Origin: JAWXCH01 sp034440595
Lineage (GTDB): Bacteria > Planctomycetota > Planctomycetia > Pirellulales > JALHPA01
Length of the DNA: 17,146 nucleotides
Assembly: GCA_034440595.1 (NCBI GenBank)
Contig: JAWXCH010000526.1
Location: forward strand, 1 to 17,146
Direction: 5' to 3'
This document shows, piece after piece, positions 1 through 6,614 of this stretch. The position numbers were made by a program, and so were the translations under genes. Under the pieces are notes generated by a model. The model did not search any database, had not been told where the DNA came from, and was given only the letters and a program-made list of their open reading frames with translations. Every line of letters begins with the position of its first letter. Within the stretch, counting starts at the first letter, position 1.

Positions 1-392
1 GCGGGAGATAAGCGCATGAGGGCTCGTCATGGTCTTGAGGGCAATAACCACATCTGCGTGCTAGCGAAGAGTCAGCGTGGCTAAAAATCTAGCTACGAGA
101 CTGACCTCCATCGATCAGCACGCTTGGTAAATCGTCCCTGCATGCAAAGGCCCTTAAACCACCGGTTGCTGCGTCGGCATACCCTTCCCAACTTACCGTT
201 CGACTCATTACAGTTCTGCAATTGAGGCTCAAGTTGCGCGCAAGCTGGTCGCAGTTCGGTTTTTGCGGATGGTACGGGCTGACTGGTTCGCCTAGATCGC
301 CAACTGAGTCGCGGTCAGATATGGACGATTCGGTAGCGGGAGCGGGCGAGATTGAAACCAGAGGGATGCGGCTCGGCCAATCGCCAAGAATT
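1..392. other. Stretch with no convincing gene
   Basis: No ORF here has a recognisable domain, signal peptide or ribosome binding site. One minus-strand frame is open from 460 down to 89 and overlaps the 3' end of the lipoprotein gene in another frame. It reads as Ser/Pro-rich protein without any motif I know. It could be chance, or the shifted tail of the lipoprotein gene. No tRNA or terminator was seen. Confidence 0.4.
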
Positions 393-725
393 CTATGCGC
401 CCGTGTTGCTGCGCGGCACCGGTTGCAGCGGAACCGGCTCGAACTGCTCCCGCGGAGCAAAGGCTGGCCGCGTCGGCACCGGATGAAATTTGGAGATCGG
501 GGGTGCTAGCATCGGATCGCCGGTAGGTTGTCCCGCTGGCATGGCTTCGGCACATTCCGCGCAGTCATCGCCAATCAGTGAGGCATTGAAAGCCCTGGCA
601 TGGTGGCGAAGTGGCTCCCACGTGATCGGGCCACGTGGTAGCGAACAACCTGTCGACAGGCCGACGGCTGCTAGCAAGGTGGCTAACGTTGTGAGCCGAC
701 GAGATTTAGAGCAGGAGTTGGCCAT
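393..725 (-). CDS. Small predicted lipoprotein, function unknown
   Basis: The 110-residue product starts with a typical lipoprotein signal: basic residues (KSRR, 7-10), a hydrophobic stretch (11-22) and the lipobox LSTGC with the lipidated cysteine at residue 27. The mature part is short, with three more cysteines or acidic/cysteine clusters (DDCAEC around 53-58) and a Pro/Arg-rich tail. By established rules for lipoboxes it should be exported and anchored in a membrane. I do not recognise the family. It follows the Gfo/Idh-type gene on the same strand after a gap of about 160 bp, so co-transcription is possible but unproven. No clear Shine-Dalgarno sequence precedes the ATG. A downstream open frame (460-89) leaves open that the gene was once longer and is now frameshifted. 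Confidence 0.6.
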   Translation of the reverse strand: MANSCSKSRRLTTLATLLAAVGLSTGCSLPRGPITWEPLRHHARAFNASLIGDDCAECAEAMPAGQPTGDPMLAPPISKFHPVPTRPAFAPREQFEPVPLQPVPRSNTGA

Positions 726-889
726 CAGGGAGCATTGCTGAGCGGCAGCCGAAAGACCGCCGCTGGCAACTTGCTAGGTGACTATTTGAGGTGACAATTT
801 GACACAAGCCGTGATCACCTTATCGGCAGAACGCGCCGGTAGAATCCATAAAATCGCCAAGGTTTGCGCAGAGTCGCGCAGCGCGGCGG

Positions 890-2170
890 TCAATGGTCTG
901 TTGGTGGGGCCGGTGAATCGTCGCCGCCGGGGGGTTGCGGACTGCCTGGTTTGGTGCCCACTATCTTCAGGATGAGTTGCATAAACAAAAAGATTCCAAA
1001 CACTGCTAGCAGTAGATAGGGGATTCGGCCAACGAATTCGGCAGTCCTGGGCCAACCCAGCGATTTGAACAATTGCGCGGCAATCAATGCCGCGACAAGC
1101 ACGGCTAAGCCACCCATGAGCAGCGCGCAGCCCAGGCTGGTCATGAAGCCTTTGAAGGTGCCGATATCGGTGAACTCTTCTTGATGCAGCTCGATCGTGC
1201 GATTTTTTTTCAGACTCCGCTGGATTGTGTCGGCCAGCTCGACGGCACGGGCCGCAGTGTTCCAAGTAGGCGTTACTGCCTCACCTTGCACGGCTCGCTG
1301 CATCCGATCCAGGGCGGCAACGTACGGATCCCACTGCTGTGATTCTTCGACTAACTCGTGTCGGGATTCGCCAGCCCGGCGAACTTCCAGCGGCCAGTCG
1401 TTGGAACCCTCTGGCATGCTCCAGATCGCCTTGCCGCGGGTGCCACTGACAATCAATCTGCCGCCGGGGACGGTCTCAATCGGCACGACATTCCAGCGCG
1501 TGAACAAATGCCCCTCACCGGCCAGTTGAACGCCGAGATTGCCATAGGCGTTGAACTCTTCCTGCGCATTCTTGCCAGGGGAACCCATCGCGCCCAGCCG
1601 TTTGACATCACCACAGAGGAACTGGATCAGATCGACATCGATAGCGAACTGCCGTTGTACGCTGCTGCGCGATGGACGATGCATGGCGCGTTCAAAGACC
1701 ACTTGATCGACCTGACCTAGCTCGCTCGATTCACTTTCGGCCCAGCCCTTCGACAACCAGTCGCGCAGACGCGACGCAACCGGGTGAGATCGCGCCGGTA
1801 GGAATGGAACCAGAACGCCACCCGATTCCGCGCGAATCATCTCCAGTTCGTAGCACCAAAGCATTGACTCAAACGCCGGATGCACCACCAGCAGCGGCAC
1901 GGCAGCCTGCACCAGCTTGCGAAGCTGATCCATCCGCACTTCGGAATTGCCACCCGCGGCGACAATCAAAGCGTCAAACCCGCGTTGCTTGGCATTGCCG
2001 GCGAGCAGGTATTCCCAATCGACCTTTTGCGCGCCATTTTCTTTCCAATGCGACACGGTGCGTTTGGAATCGATATCTGCGATGTAAACCAACTGATTCT
2101 TGGAATCGCGCAGGGCTATTTCAACCAGCCGCTCAACCGTGTCGTCAATTCCCAGGATCGCCAATTTCAT
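890..2170 (-). CDS. Gfo/Idh/MocA-like Rossmann protein with C-terminal membrane anchor
   Basis: The 426-residue product begins with a beta-alpha-beta Rossmann-like unit (MKLAILGIDD, then VYIADID at 28-34) and continues through DALIVAAGG (66-74), as in NAD(P)-dependent Gfo/Idh/MocA oxidoreductases. The middle part fits the alpha/beta substrate domain of that family. Two departures are visible. The Gly-rich turn after strand 1 is degenerate (G7-IDD), and where the family carries the Glu-Lys-Pro catalytic motif this protein has HPAFE (97-101). Two hydrophobic helices follow (about 343-366 and 384-403), then a Pro/Gly/Asp-rich tail. Soluble family members lack such an anchor. I infer a membrane-tethered, perhaps non-catalytic or altered dehydrogenase. 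The start has no obvious Shine-Dalgarno sequence and lies 34 bp after a terminator-like hairpin in a structured leader. The substrate cannot be deduced. Confidence 0.75.
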   Translation of the reverse strand: MKLAILGIDDTVERLVEIALRDSKNQLVYIADIDSKRTVSHWKENGAQKVDWEYLLAGNAKQRGFDALIVAAGGNSEVRMDQLRKLVQAAVPLLVVHPAFESMLWCYELEMIRAESGGVLVPFLPARSHPVASRLRDWLSKGWAESESSELGQVDQVVFERAMHRPSRSSVQRQFAIDVDLIQFLCGDVKRLGAMGSPGKNAQEEFNAYGNLGVQLAGEGHLFTRWNVVPIETVPGGRLIVSGTRGKAIWSMPEGSNDWPLEVRRAGESRHELVEESQQWDPYVAALDRMQRAVQGEAVTPTWNTAARAVELADTIQRSLKKNRTIELHQEEFTDIGTFKGFMTSLGCALLMGGLAVLVAALIAAQLFKSLGWPRTAEFVGRIPYLLLAVFGIFLFMQLILKIVGTKPGSPQPPGGDDSPAPPTDH

Positions 2171-2193
2171 GGATGCAGACTACTTCTAAACTG

Positions 2194-2243
2194 CTGTCAG
2201 AAAACAAAATCGGCCCCGTTTCACCTATTGTGACACGGGGCCG
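2194..2243 (-). terminator. Terminator-like hairpin ahead of the Gfo/Idh-like gene
   Basis: Positions 2211-2243 form a strong hairpin. Nine pairs (cggccccgt with acggggccg), one mismatch and four further pairs (tcac with gtga) close a 5-nt loop. Read on the minus strand, the stem is followed by ATTTTGTTTTCTG (2210-2198), a fair U-rich tract, so it resembles an intrinsic terminator. It lies only about 30 bp before the start codon at 2170 and downstream of the predicted promoter and micro-ORF. That placement fits attenuation of the downstream gene, or termination of a short separate RNA. On the plus strand no T tract follows the stem. Confidence 0.5.
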
Positions 2244-2278
2244 TGCTAGAAGTAAGTAGTAGTTGGAAGTTCGACTTT

Positions 2279-2307
2279 GGAGACGGGCTCAGAAGGAACC
2301 CCGCCTC
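2279..2307 (-). promoter_or_regulatory. Leader hairpin overlapping the end of the micro-ORF
   Basis: On the minus strand, GAGGCGGG (from 2307) can pair with CCCGTCTC (to 2279) with seven Watson-Crick pairs and one G-U pair, closing a loop of about 13 nt. The 5' arm begins within or next to the TGA stop of the nine-residue ORF, so a ribosome stalled on or finishing that ORF could affect its folding. Its link to the later terminator-like hairpin is inferred. Confidence 0.3.
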
Positions 2308-2335
2308 AGCGACAACAGCCTGGTGGATCTTGCAT
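2306..2335 (-). CDS. Possible 9-residue leader peptide MQDPPGCCR
   Basis: A ten-codon ORF (nine residues plus TGA) starts 6 nt after AAGGAGGG (2348-2341), the strongest Shine-Dalgarno match I found in the window. It encodes MQDPPGCCR, with paired Pro and paired Cys codons directly before Arg and stop. A longer ORF of 26 residues (2369-2289) overlaps it in another frame but lacks a Shine-Dalgarno sequence. The position, between a predicted promoter and a terminator-like hairpin, fits a regulatory leader peptide. A stand-alone micropeptide or a chance match to the ribosome-binding sequence are alternatives. Confidence 0.35.
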   Translation of the reverse strand: MQDPPGCCR

Positions 2336-2374
2336 GCTTGCCCTCCTTCGTGGAGTTGGAGAAAGTCATGGTTA

Positions 2375-2390
2375 AACAGTAGCTACCGTT
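2375..2390. repeat. Near-perfect 16-bp palindrome at the predicted transcript start
   Basis: The sequence aacagtagctaccgtt has seven of eight base pairs symmetric (only 2378/2387 differ) and is centred on TAGCTA. It falls just downstream of the predicted -10 box, at about +8 to +23 of the minus-strand leader. A dimeric repressor site is a reasonable reading, but no regulator gene lies beside it. A hairpin in the RNA is less likely, because the centre leaves no loop. Confidence 0.35.
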
Positions 2391-2403
2391 ACCGAACACT
2401 TCC

Positions 2404-2433
2404 TTCATAGTAAAAGGTTCGACCTGTTGTCAA
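2404..2433 (-). promoter_or_regulatory. Predicted sigma-70-type promoter for the minus-strand leader
   Basis: On the minus strand a perfect TTGACA (2433-2428) is followed after 18 bp by TATGAA (2409-2404), a 4/6 match to the -10 box. A 15-bp alternative, TACTAT, overlaps it. Transcription would begin near 2397 and run toward the Gfo/Idh-like gene at 2170, giving a leader of roughly 225 nt. This is a consensus match only. How closely planctomycete promoters follow the enterobacterial consensus is less certain. Confidence 0.4.
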
Positions 2434-2532
2434 TCAGATAATGCGTGCCAAACGAGAATCTTTTGAGAAACTTTCTGCCGAAGGACGTTTTGTAGTAACC
2501 ACAAGTATCGTGCCGGTTTGGTAAGATTTGCG

Positions 2533-2587
2533 TGGCACGGGCATCCTGCCCGTGAGAATCTGCATGGCACGGGCATCCTGCCCGTGA
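2533..2587. repeat. Two direct copies of a REP-like palindrome
   Basis: The 23-bp unit tggcacgggcat...cccgtga occurs at 2533-2555 and again, identical, at 2565-2587, a 32-bp period. Each copy is itself an inverted repeat: cacgggca and tgcccgtg flank a short centre. From general knowledge, this sequence family is scattered in high copy through many planctomycete, verrucomicrobial and cyanobacterial genomes, where its spurious translation gives peptides like HGQDARAT. It lies between divergent genes and is probably a mobile or transposase-dependent REP element. No REP transposase gene is in the window. Confidence 0.7.
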
Positions 2588-2757
2588 GCGTGCACATTTT
2601 TTTCTCAAAGTTTGCGGACGACCTAGACGCCAGATACACTGAGCCGTACCCCGCTACCCCGCCTGCCTAGCACGCGATTCCAACACTTGTTGGCTCGCCG
2701 CTTACCCACCTTGTTACAGTCCTCTGATTCCGTCTCCTTTTTTCTGGAGTATCACAC

Positions 2758-3447
2758 ATGCACCGGATCATTACTCTGTCGCTGGCCGCATTTCTGTGCC
2801 TTGTTTTAGGTCAACTGAGCTTTGGCGAAGAGGTACTGTTTGAGGACAAATTCGAGGGCAAGTTGTCTCCCAAATGGAAAATCGTCGGTTTGAAGAAGGA
2901 GGACTATCGCATCAAGAACGGCGAGCTGGAAATGCGCGTTCAACCAGGCGAGAAGACCAAAGACTCTCCGATGTTGAAAGTTCTGATTCCATTTGAGGCC
3001 AAGGACAATGTGACGGCGTCGGTCGATCTGACAATCGTCGATAAGTTTACAGAGCCAACTGAAACGGCCGGACTTTACTTAATAAACGAGAGCGGACCCG
3101 AATTCAGAGCCGAGAAACGAAAATTGAATGGGCTGCTCGTATTCTCGCCTGCCAAACCGGAGTTTATCGGTAAGCAAGGTGAAGACGGCGATCCACAACA
3201 GTACGCCTTAAAGTTTTGGCCGGCCAATGAGAGCTTTGGCGCACTGCAAATCATCGTTTCGTCGGACAGGGCTTTTTTTCAAGTCGGTCCCTCCAAGGAC
3301 GGTAAGTACCTGAATCTATTTCATTCGGCAATTATTACCGATCGACCTGGACGCGGTTTTGGCCTGCGCACCTGCGGTGGCCCGGCGGACAAAGAGCATT
3401 GGGTGCGCTTTGACAACTTTCGCGTTGTTCGGGATGGACGGAACTGA
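2758..3447 (+). CDS. Secreted LamG/concanavalin-like protein (DUF1080/DUF1583-type)
   Basis: The 229-residue product has a Sec signal peptide (hydrophobic 4-19, probable cleavage near SFG-EE at 22-24). The mature protein looks all-beta: LFEDKFEG at the start, alternating strands with charged turns, NGELEMRV, and the closing WVRFDNFRVVRDG. These are hallmarks of the jelly-roll fold shared by DUF1080 (3-keto-disaccharide hydrolase) and related glucanase-like families common in planctomycetes. Such proteins usually bind or process carbohydrates outside the cytoplasm; the substrate here is unknown. The ATG at 2758 is supported by GGAG 8 nt upstream and by the signal peptide starting there. It stands alone, with REP-like repeats upstream and a repeat mosaic downstream. 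Confidence 0.7.
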   Translation: MHRIITLSLAAFLCLVLGQLSFGEEVLFEDKFEGKLSPKWKIVGLKKEDYRIKNGELEMRVQPGEKTKDSPMLKVLIPFEAKDNVTASVDLTIVDKFTEPTETAGLYLINESGPEFRAEKRKLNGLLVFSPAKPEFIGKQGEDGDPQQYALKFWPANESFGALQIIVSSDRAFFQVGPSKDGKYLNLFHSAIITDRPGRGFGLRTCGGPADKEHWVRFDNFRVVRDGRN

Positions 3448-3496
3448 CCTCAGTGCTGCTGCAATTCGCCAACCGACTCTTACTACGCCATTTTTC

Positions 3497-3704
3497 ACCG
3501 CTAAGGACGCGAAGTGCGTAAAGGTTGAGAATCAATGACTGTCCTGTAAATCCTGTCCATCCTTGTTCAAAGAAACAAAACAAGGATGGACAGGATGAAC
3601 TGGATGCTGTCGGATTCAGTTTTACCGCTGTCTGTAGTCCTTTGCGCCTCCGCGCCTTTGCGTGAGTTCCTTTTTTTAGGAAGAGTTCACGCAAAGGCGC
3701 AAAG
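3497..3704. repeat. Intergenic repeat mosaic with two large inverted repeats
   Basis: Two hairpin-forming elements sit side by side. The first has 17-bp perfect arms (3551-3567 and 3579-3595, tcctgtccatccttgtt and its complement) around an 11-nt loop. The second has 14-bp perfect arms (3652-3665 and 3687-3700, gcgcctttgcgtga) around a T-rich loop containing a further 5-bp stem. A fragment at 3497-3520 resembles the same cgcaaag-type family. I know these sequences as widespread intergenic repeats of environmental bacteria. They show no coding sense. They could end the transcript of the gene ending at 3447, but no T tract follows the stems. Confidence 0.65.
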
Positions 3705-3728
3705 CCGCCAAGGGAGCCATCGAATTTT

Positions 3729-4187
3729 CTACGGGGCCATGTGCGGGATCGCTCCTAGCAATAGCTGCCCTAAGGCGAGCAGAAAAACGATCGAGGTCAA
3801 TACTGCGGCGACTTGCTTTTGCGTGGTCATCAGCTTTTGCCGGCCAGTCAGGTGGCCGTTTCTGGGAGGAATCGGTTCGCCTTCCTTGCTGAGTTATCCG
3901 CTCGTCGCTCCATCTCTATATCCCATAGCGAGAATGGTGGGGATTTGTGACAGGGATTTTTGGGAAAATGCCAAAATCGATGTTCCCAGCGCAAACACAC
4001 TGACGTAAGCTATTACCAGCAAGCAGGTAACGACACTTGCTGAAATTGTGCCGAATCCGCTGATAAGCACAGGCAGGGGAACTGCGAAACAGCATGCACA
4101 GCCCGAGTCGAAATCCGTCGGATAAGTTTTAGTTGGGCCTTCTGCAACTGCTTGGAGCCGTGAGCATGGTGGCAGCTTCGACTGCAC
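3729..4187 (-). pseudogene. Possible broken membrane protein gene (in-frame stop)
   Basis: Minus-strand frame 4187-3897 encodes a hydrophobic product (VLISGFGTIS...LLVIAYVSVFALG) and stops at TAA 3896-3894. The same frame then continues open to 3729, with a plausible polar linker (LSKEGEPIPPRNGHLTG) and another hydrophobic helix (VLTSIVFLLALGQLLLG). Read through the single stop, it would be a protein of about 150 residues with a membrane segment at each end. This could be a pseudogene, or two tiny membrane proteins (the second starting at ATG 3830). The first 20-35 residues overlap the divergent membrane gene and probably do not belong. I recognise no family, and no good ribosome binding site was seen. 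Confidence 0.3.
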
Positions 4188-4603
4188 TTAGGGATTTCAG
4201 TTGGGGGGCAGCTTCCCTGATTGTTCCACTGTTCGTATTCGCCCTCTATGCCGGAGGGGTACGACTGGCGATCGTACAAGTTGTCGGCATGGTGCTGACG
4301 ATGTACATGGCGTTGGGCGTATTGCTAGCCACGGTAGCGAAGCATCCTTGGATTGTTATCGGGGAGGATATCGAAAGCGAAGATCGCTACGGCCTGATCC
4401 TGTCGGGAGCATTGCTGGGAATCGCACTTGCGCTGCTGGTAACCGAGCAGCCGAAGGGACGTGGGTTTCAGATCTATGCTGCGGTACTGTTTGCCGCAGT
4501 TGCAATTGGGCTTCTTCAGTTCAACGACCTTTGGCTGGTACGTTGTTCGGCGATTCTAATGCTGGCTCTATGTTTTGCGATACGGAAGAGGGTAGTGGAA
4601 TAG
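4166..4603 (+). CDS. Integral membrane protein with about four helices, unknown function
   Basis: The product is small and very hydrophobic. Helices are visible at LIVPLFVFALYAGGVRLA, VVGMVLTMYMALGVLLATVA, LILSGALLGIALALLVT and the pair IYAAVLFAAVAIGLL / CSAILMLALCFAI, with a short acidic loop (EDIESEDR) between the second and third. It ends in a basic tail (RKRVVE). I chose ATG 4166 because GGAG lies 8 nt upstream. The frame also opens at TTG 4133, directly after a TAG stop, which would add 11 residues. No transporter or enzyme motif is recognisable, so only a location in the inner membrane is claimed. Neighbours give no functional hint: a possible broken gene lies divergently and a secreted beta-propeller protein follows after about 280 bp. 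Confidence 0.6.
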   Translation: MVAASTALRDFSWGAASLIVPLFVFALYAGGVRLAIVQVVGMVLTMYMALGVLLATVAKHPWIVIGEDIESEDRYGLILSGALLGIALALLVTEQPKGRGFQIYAAVLFAAVAIGLLQFNDLWLVRCSAILMLALCFAIRKRVVE

Positions 4604-4883
4604 GTGAGCAGAAGATGGATGCAGCTAAGCCGCGATCAAGAGTGAAGCCGTTGCTTTGATGCTCACTGCCGGGCATGGAGGCGGTGGCACCCGGCGAATG
4701 GCTTGAAAGGCATAGCCAATTCGGATTTTTCAATTCTTGGGAACTTTCGACGCGGTCGAAGCGTCTAATGCTTCCAGAATGACCTGACCGGTGTGGCCGG
4801 ACTGACCGAAATGAGCCAATGCTGGTTTTTGCTGGAGCGATAGGCAACTGTTAAATATCACGCCATAGCGCAGGGGATTAAAC

Positions 4884-5918
4884 ATGAGATTTCCGCAAAT
4901 CTGGTTGGTTGTGATCGTGAGTTTTGCAGCTAACAGCAGTTTCGCACTTGATCCAGAATCACCGCAGGATATTGAATATCCGCAGGTACAAGCCTGCGCG
5001 TTCTTGTCGAATAAATTGCTGTGTACCAGTATTCCCTCTGGCCGAGAACATTCATCGGCCATGCGTTGTTGGGATGTGAGTACAGGAAGGGAAATCGAAC
5101 CATTTGGGGCTAAGCCAAGAACTAGCTCGTATGGATTCGCTGTTTCTCGGGATGGGAAATACTTGGCCGCAATGACAGACGGGGGAATTGGTGTCTGGGA
5201 TTTGAGCAAGCCCCAACCATATCCGAAAGTTTCTACACTGAAATTTAACGGCACGGCTTTCGACTTTATTGGTGATACCAACAAGCTAGCTACGGTGAAC
5301 TACAAGAAACTTCAAATCATTGAACTTCCTTCCAAAATTATTGCCACTACCGCGTTCCCTTTCGATCCGACTTCGCTCGATGTGTCCCCAGACGGGAAGC
5401 TATTAGCCTCACATTCGCATATATTCGAGATGGAAAAGCAACAAGAAGTCGCTACGACTGAGGCTAGCGAAGAAGTTTATGTTCCCCCGGTATTCTCTCC
5501 TGATGGTAAATATCTTGCCTATGGCACTTTTAAGGAGTTAGTAGTCTGGGATATAGCGAATCGCAGATCCCTATTTCGTAAGGAGTCTCGTCGAGTTCTT
5601 CCCGACGATGAGAAGGCGGCGGGTTTTGCAGATATCGATACGCCGGGTCCAATCGTCTGGACTCCTGATGGCAAGGCGCTTGTGACTCGGAATATTGCGG
5701 ATCAGTTGCACATCGTCGATAGCAGGACAGGGGATTTCAAGGAACATGTGTTCCGCGACAAATTCATCGCGAACTGCTATGCCTACTCACCGGACGGACA
5801 GCACCTGGCTGTTACGGGGAGTTTTCCTGAAGGCCCTACTGCGATCAGAATCAAGAATCTGAAGACGGACAAGGTCACCACGATCAAGCTCGACCCGTTT
5901 CCGAAGAAGGTGAAGTAG
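4884..5918 (+). CDS. Secreted WD40-like beta-propeller protein
   Basis: The 344-residue product has a Sec signal peptide (hydrophobic 7-20, ending SSFA-LD). Repeats of the WD40/PD40 kind follow: SRDGKYLAAM...GVWDLSKP, SPDGKLLAS, SPDGKYLAYG...VVWDIANRR, TPDGKALVTRN and SPDGQHLAVTG, each spaced by about 40-60 residues. This fits a five- to seven-bladed propeller, some blades degenerate. Such exported propellers are abundant in planctomycetes and usually serve as protein-binding platforms; no enzyme residues are visible. The start has AGGGG about 7 nt upstream and fits the signal peptide. The stop at 5918 is followed by a palindromic repeat. The gene appears monocistronic. Confidence 0.75.
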   Translation: MRFPQIWLVVIVSFAANSSFALDPESPQDIEYPQVQACAFLSNKLLCTSIPSGREHSSAMRCWDVSTGREIEPFGAKPRTSSYGFAVSRDGKYLAAMTDGGIGVWDLSKPQPYPKVSTLKFNGTAFDFIGDTNKLATVNYKKLQIIELPSKIIATTAFPFDPTSLDVSPDGKLLASHSHIFEMEKQQEVATTEASEEVYVPPVFSPDGKYLAYGTFKELVVWDIANRRSLFRKESRRVLPDDEKAAGFADIDTPGPIVWTPDGKALVTRNIADQLHIVDSRTGDFKEHVFRDKFIANCYAYSPDGQHLAVTGSFPEGPTAIRIKNLKTDKVTTIKLDPFPKKVK

Positions 5919-5971
5919 GCACGCTGCGCGAGAGAGTCGAACAGGTGAAAGCTGAGCAGTAAATACACTGG

Positions 5972-5991
5972 ATTCCCGCCTGCGCGGGAAT
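5972..5991. repeat. REP-like palindrome attcccgcctgcgcgggaat
   Basis: Two 8-bp arms (attcccgc and gcgggaat) close a 4-nt centre, about 55 bp after the WD40-like gene. From general knowledge, this gattcccgcctgcgcgggaatgac type is a very common dispersed repeat in many bacteria. As an RNA it would form a stable hairpin, but no T tract follows, so a terminator role is uncertain. Confidence 0.6.
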
Positions 5992-6069
5992 GACGAGGCG
6001 CGGCACCGGAATGACGGAGGATGCCAAAGCGTGAGGAGTACTATGGTGCGTTGCACGAATTCTATAGGG

Positions 6070-6423
6070 CTACGGCTTACTCTTCACCACGCCACTCACC
6101 GGCTGACAAAAACACGACGACGTGATCTTCACATCCGCATCCTTCCAAGCCGCGTCGAATTCCGCTTTGGCGGCGGTGGAGTCGGGTTTGTTTTGCATTT
6201 GCAGGCTGCGGGCTAGCCCGTAGAGGGACCAGCCGTTGTGCGTGCGCATCTTTAAATCCTCGCGATAGACCTGTTCGGCTTCGGCGGGGCGGCCGTGGGC
6301 GAGGAGCGTTGCACCGAGCGCATGTCGAACGGGGTGGATCCAGTCGGGTGGTTCGGAGTAACGGAGCTCTCGACACCAACCAGCAGGTGAGGTTCGCGGG
6401 CTGAGCAGTCGTCTGGCGGTAAG
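6070..6423 (-). pseudogene. 5'-truncated remnant of a TPR protein
   Basis: Minus-strand frame 6423-6070 is open but has no usable start codon. Its translation is convincing protein: ELRYSEPPDWIHPVRHALG, then GRPAEAEQVYREDL, NGWSLYGLARSLQ, AEFDAAWKDADVKITSSC, ending in a TAG stop. These are the C-terminal tetratricopeptide-like repeats and tail of a large protein family frequent in planctomycetes and other environmental bacteria. Full-length members run to several hundred residues, so only about the last 100 remain here. The natural C-terminus is kept and the 5' part is lost, abutting the upstream region of the sigma factor gene. This points to a deletion or rearrangement. Function is presumably lost. 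Confidence 0.65.
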
Positions 6424-6527
6424 TTAGGCAAGGTAAGAATGCACCAGTATTTCGCATCTCCAACGGCTTGAACAGGTGTTTTTGCGGGGAAATCGCGTGC
6501 CGGCGCGAATATTTGTAGCATTGGGGA

Positions 6528-6553
6528 ATTATTTCGCCTCAAATGCAAATAAT
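6528..6553. repeat. A/T-rich inverted repeat before the sigma factor gene
   Basis: Perfect 7-bp arms attattt (6528-6534) and aaataat (6547-6553) flank a 12-bp centre. It lies 60-90 bp before the likely sigma factor start (6615) and spans the upstream ATG at 6543, which argues against that ATG being used. It may be an operator or part of the promoter; no clean -35/-10 pair was found around it. Confidence 0.3.
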
Positions 6554-6614
6554 CAGCCGGTGCTGCGCATCTTATTTACTGCCGACACTTTTGACGGACG
6601 GGTGCATTTTGGCC

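Noticed and set aside
1672..2259. 195-codon plus-strand ORF and other plus ORFs across 1197-2233
   Set aside because: They lie opposite the Gfo/Idh-like gene, have Arg/Pro-rich low-quality translations and no ribosome binding site.
2405..2639. Two minus-strand ORFs of 67-69 codons
   Set aside because: They translate across the REP-like palindromes (HGQDARAT-type peptide), a known source of spurious ORFs.
4671..4698. Hairpin gccggg...cccggc after the membrane protein gene as a terminator
   Set aside because: Only six base pairs enclose a 16-nt loop and no T tract follows.
4730..5284. 184-codon minus-strand ORF opposite the WD40-like gene
   Set aside because: Most of it is antisense to a well-supported gene with a signal peptide and repeat motifs. 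The translation shows no domain. Its last 35 residues, in the intergenic part, look protein-like, but that is too little to call.
6543..6614. Upstream ATG start for the sigma factor
   Set aside because: The 24 added residues are unlike ECF N-termini and the ATG lies inside an inverted repeat, so a start at 6609 or 6615 is preferred.
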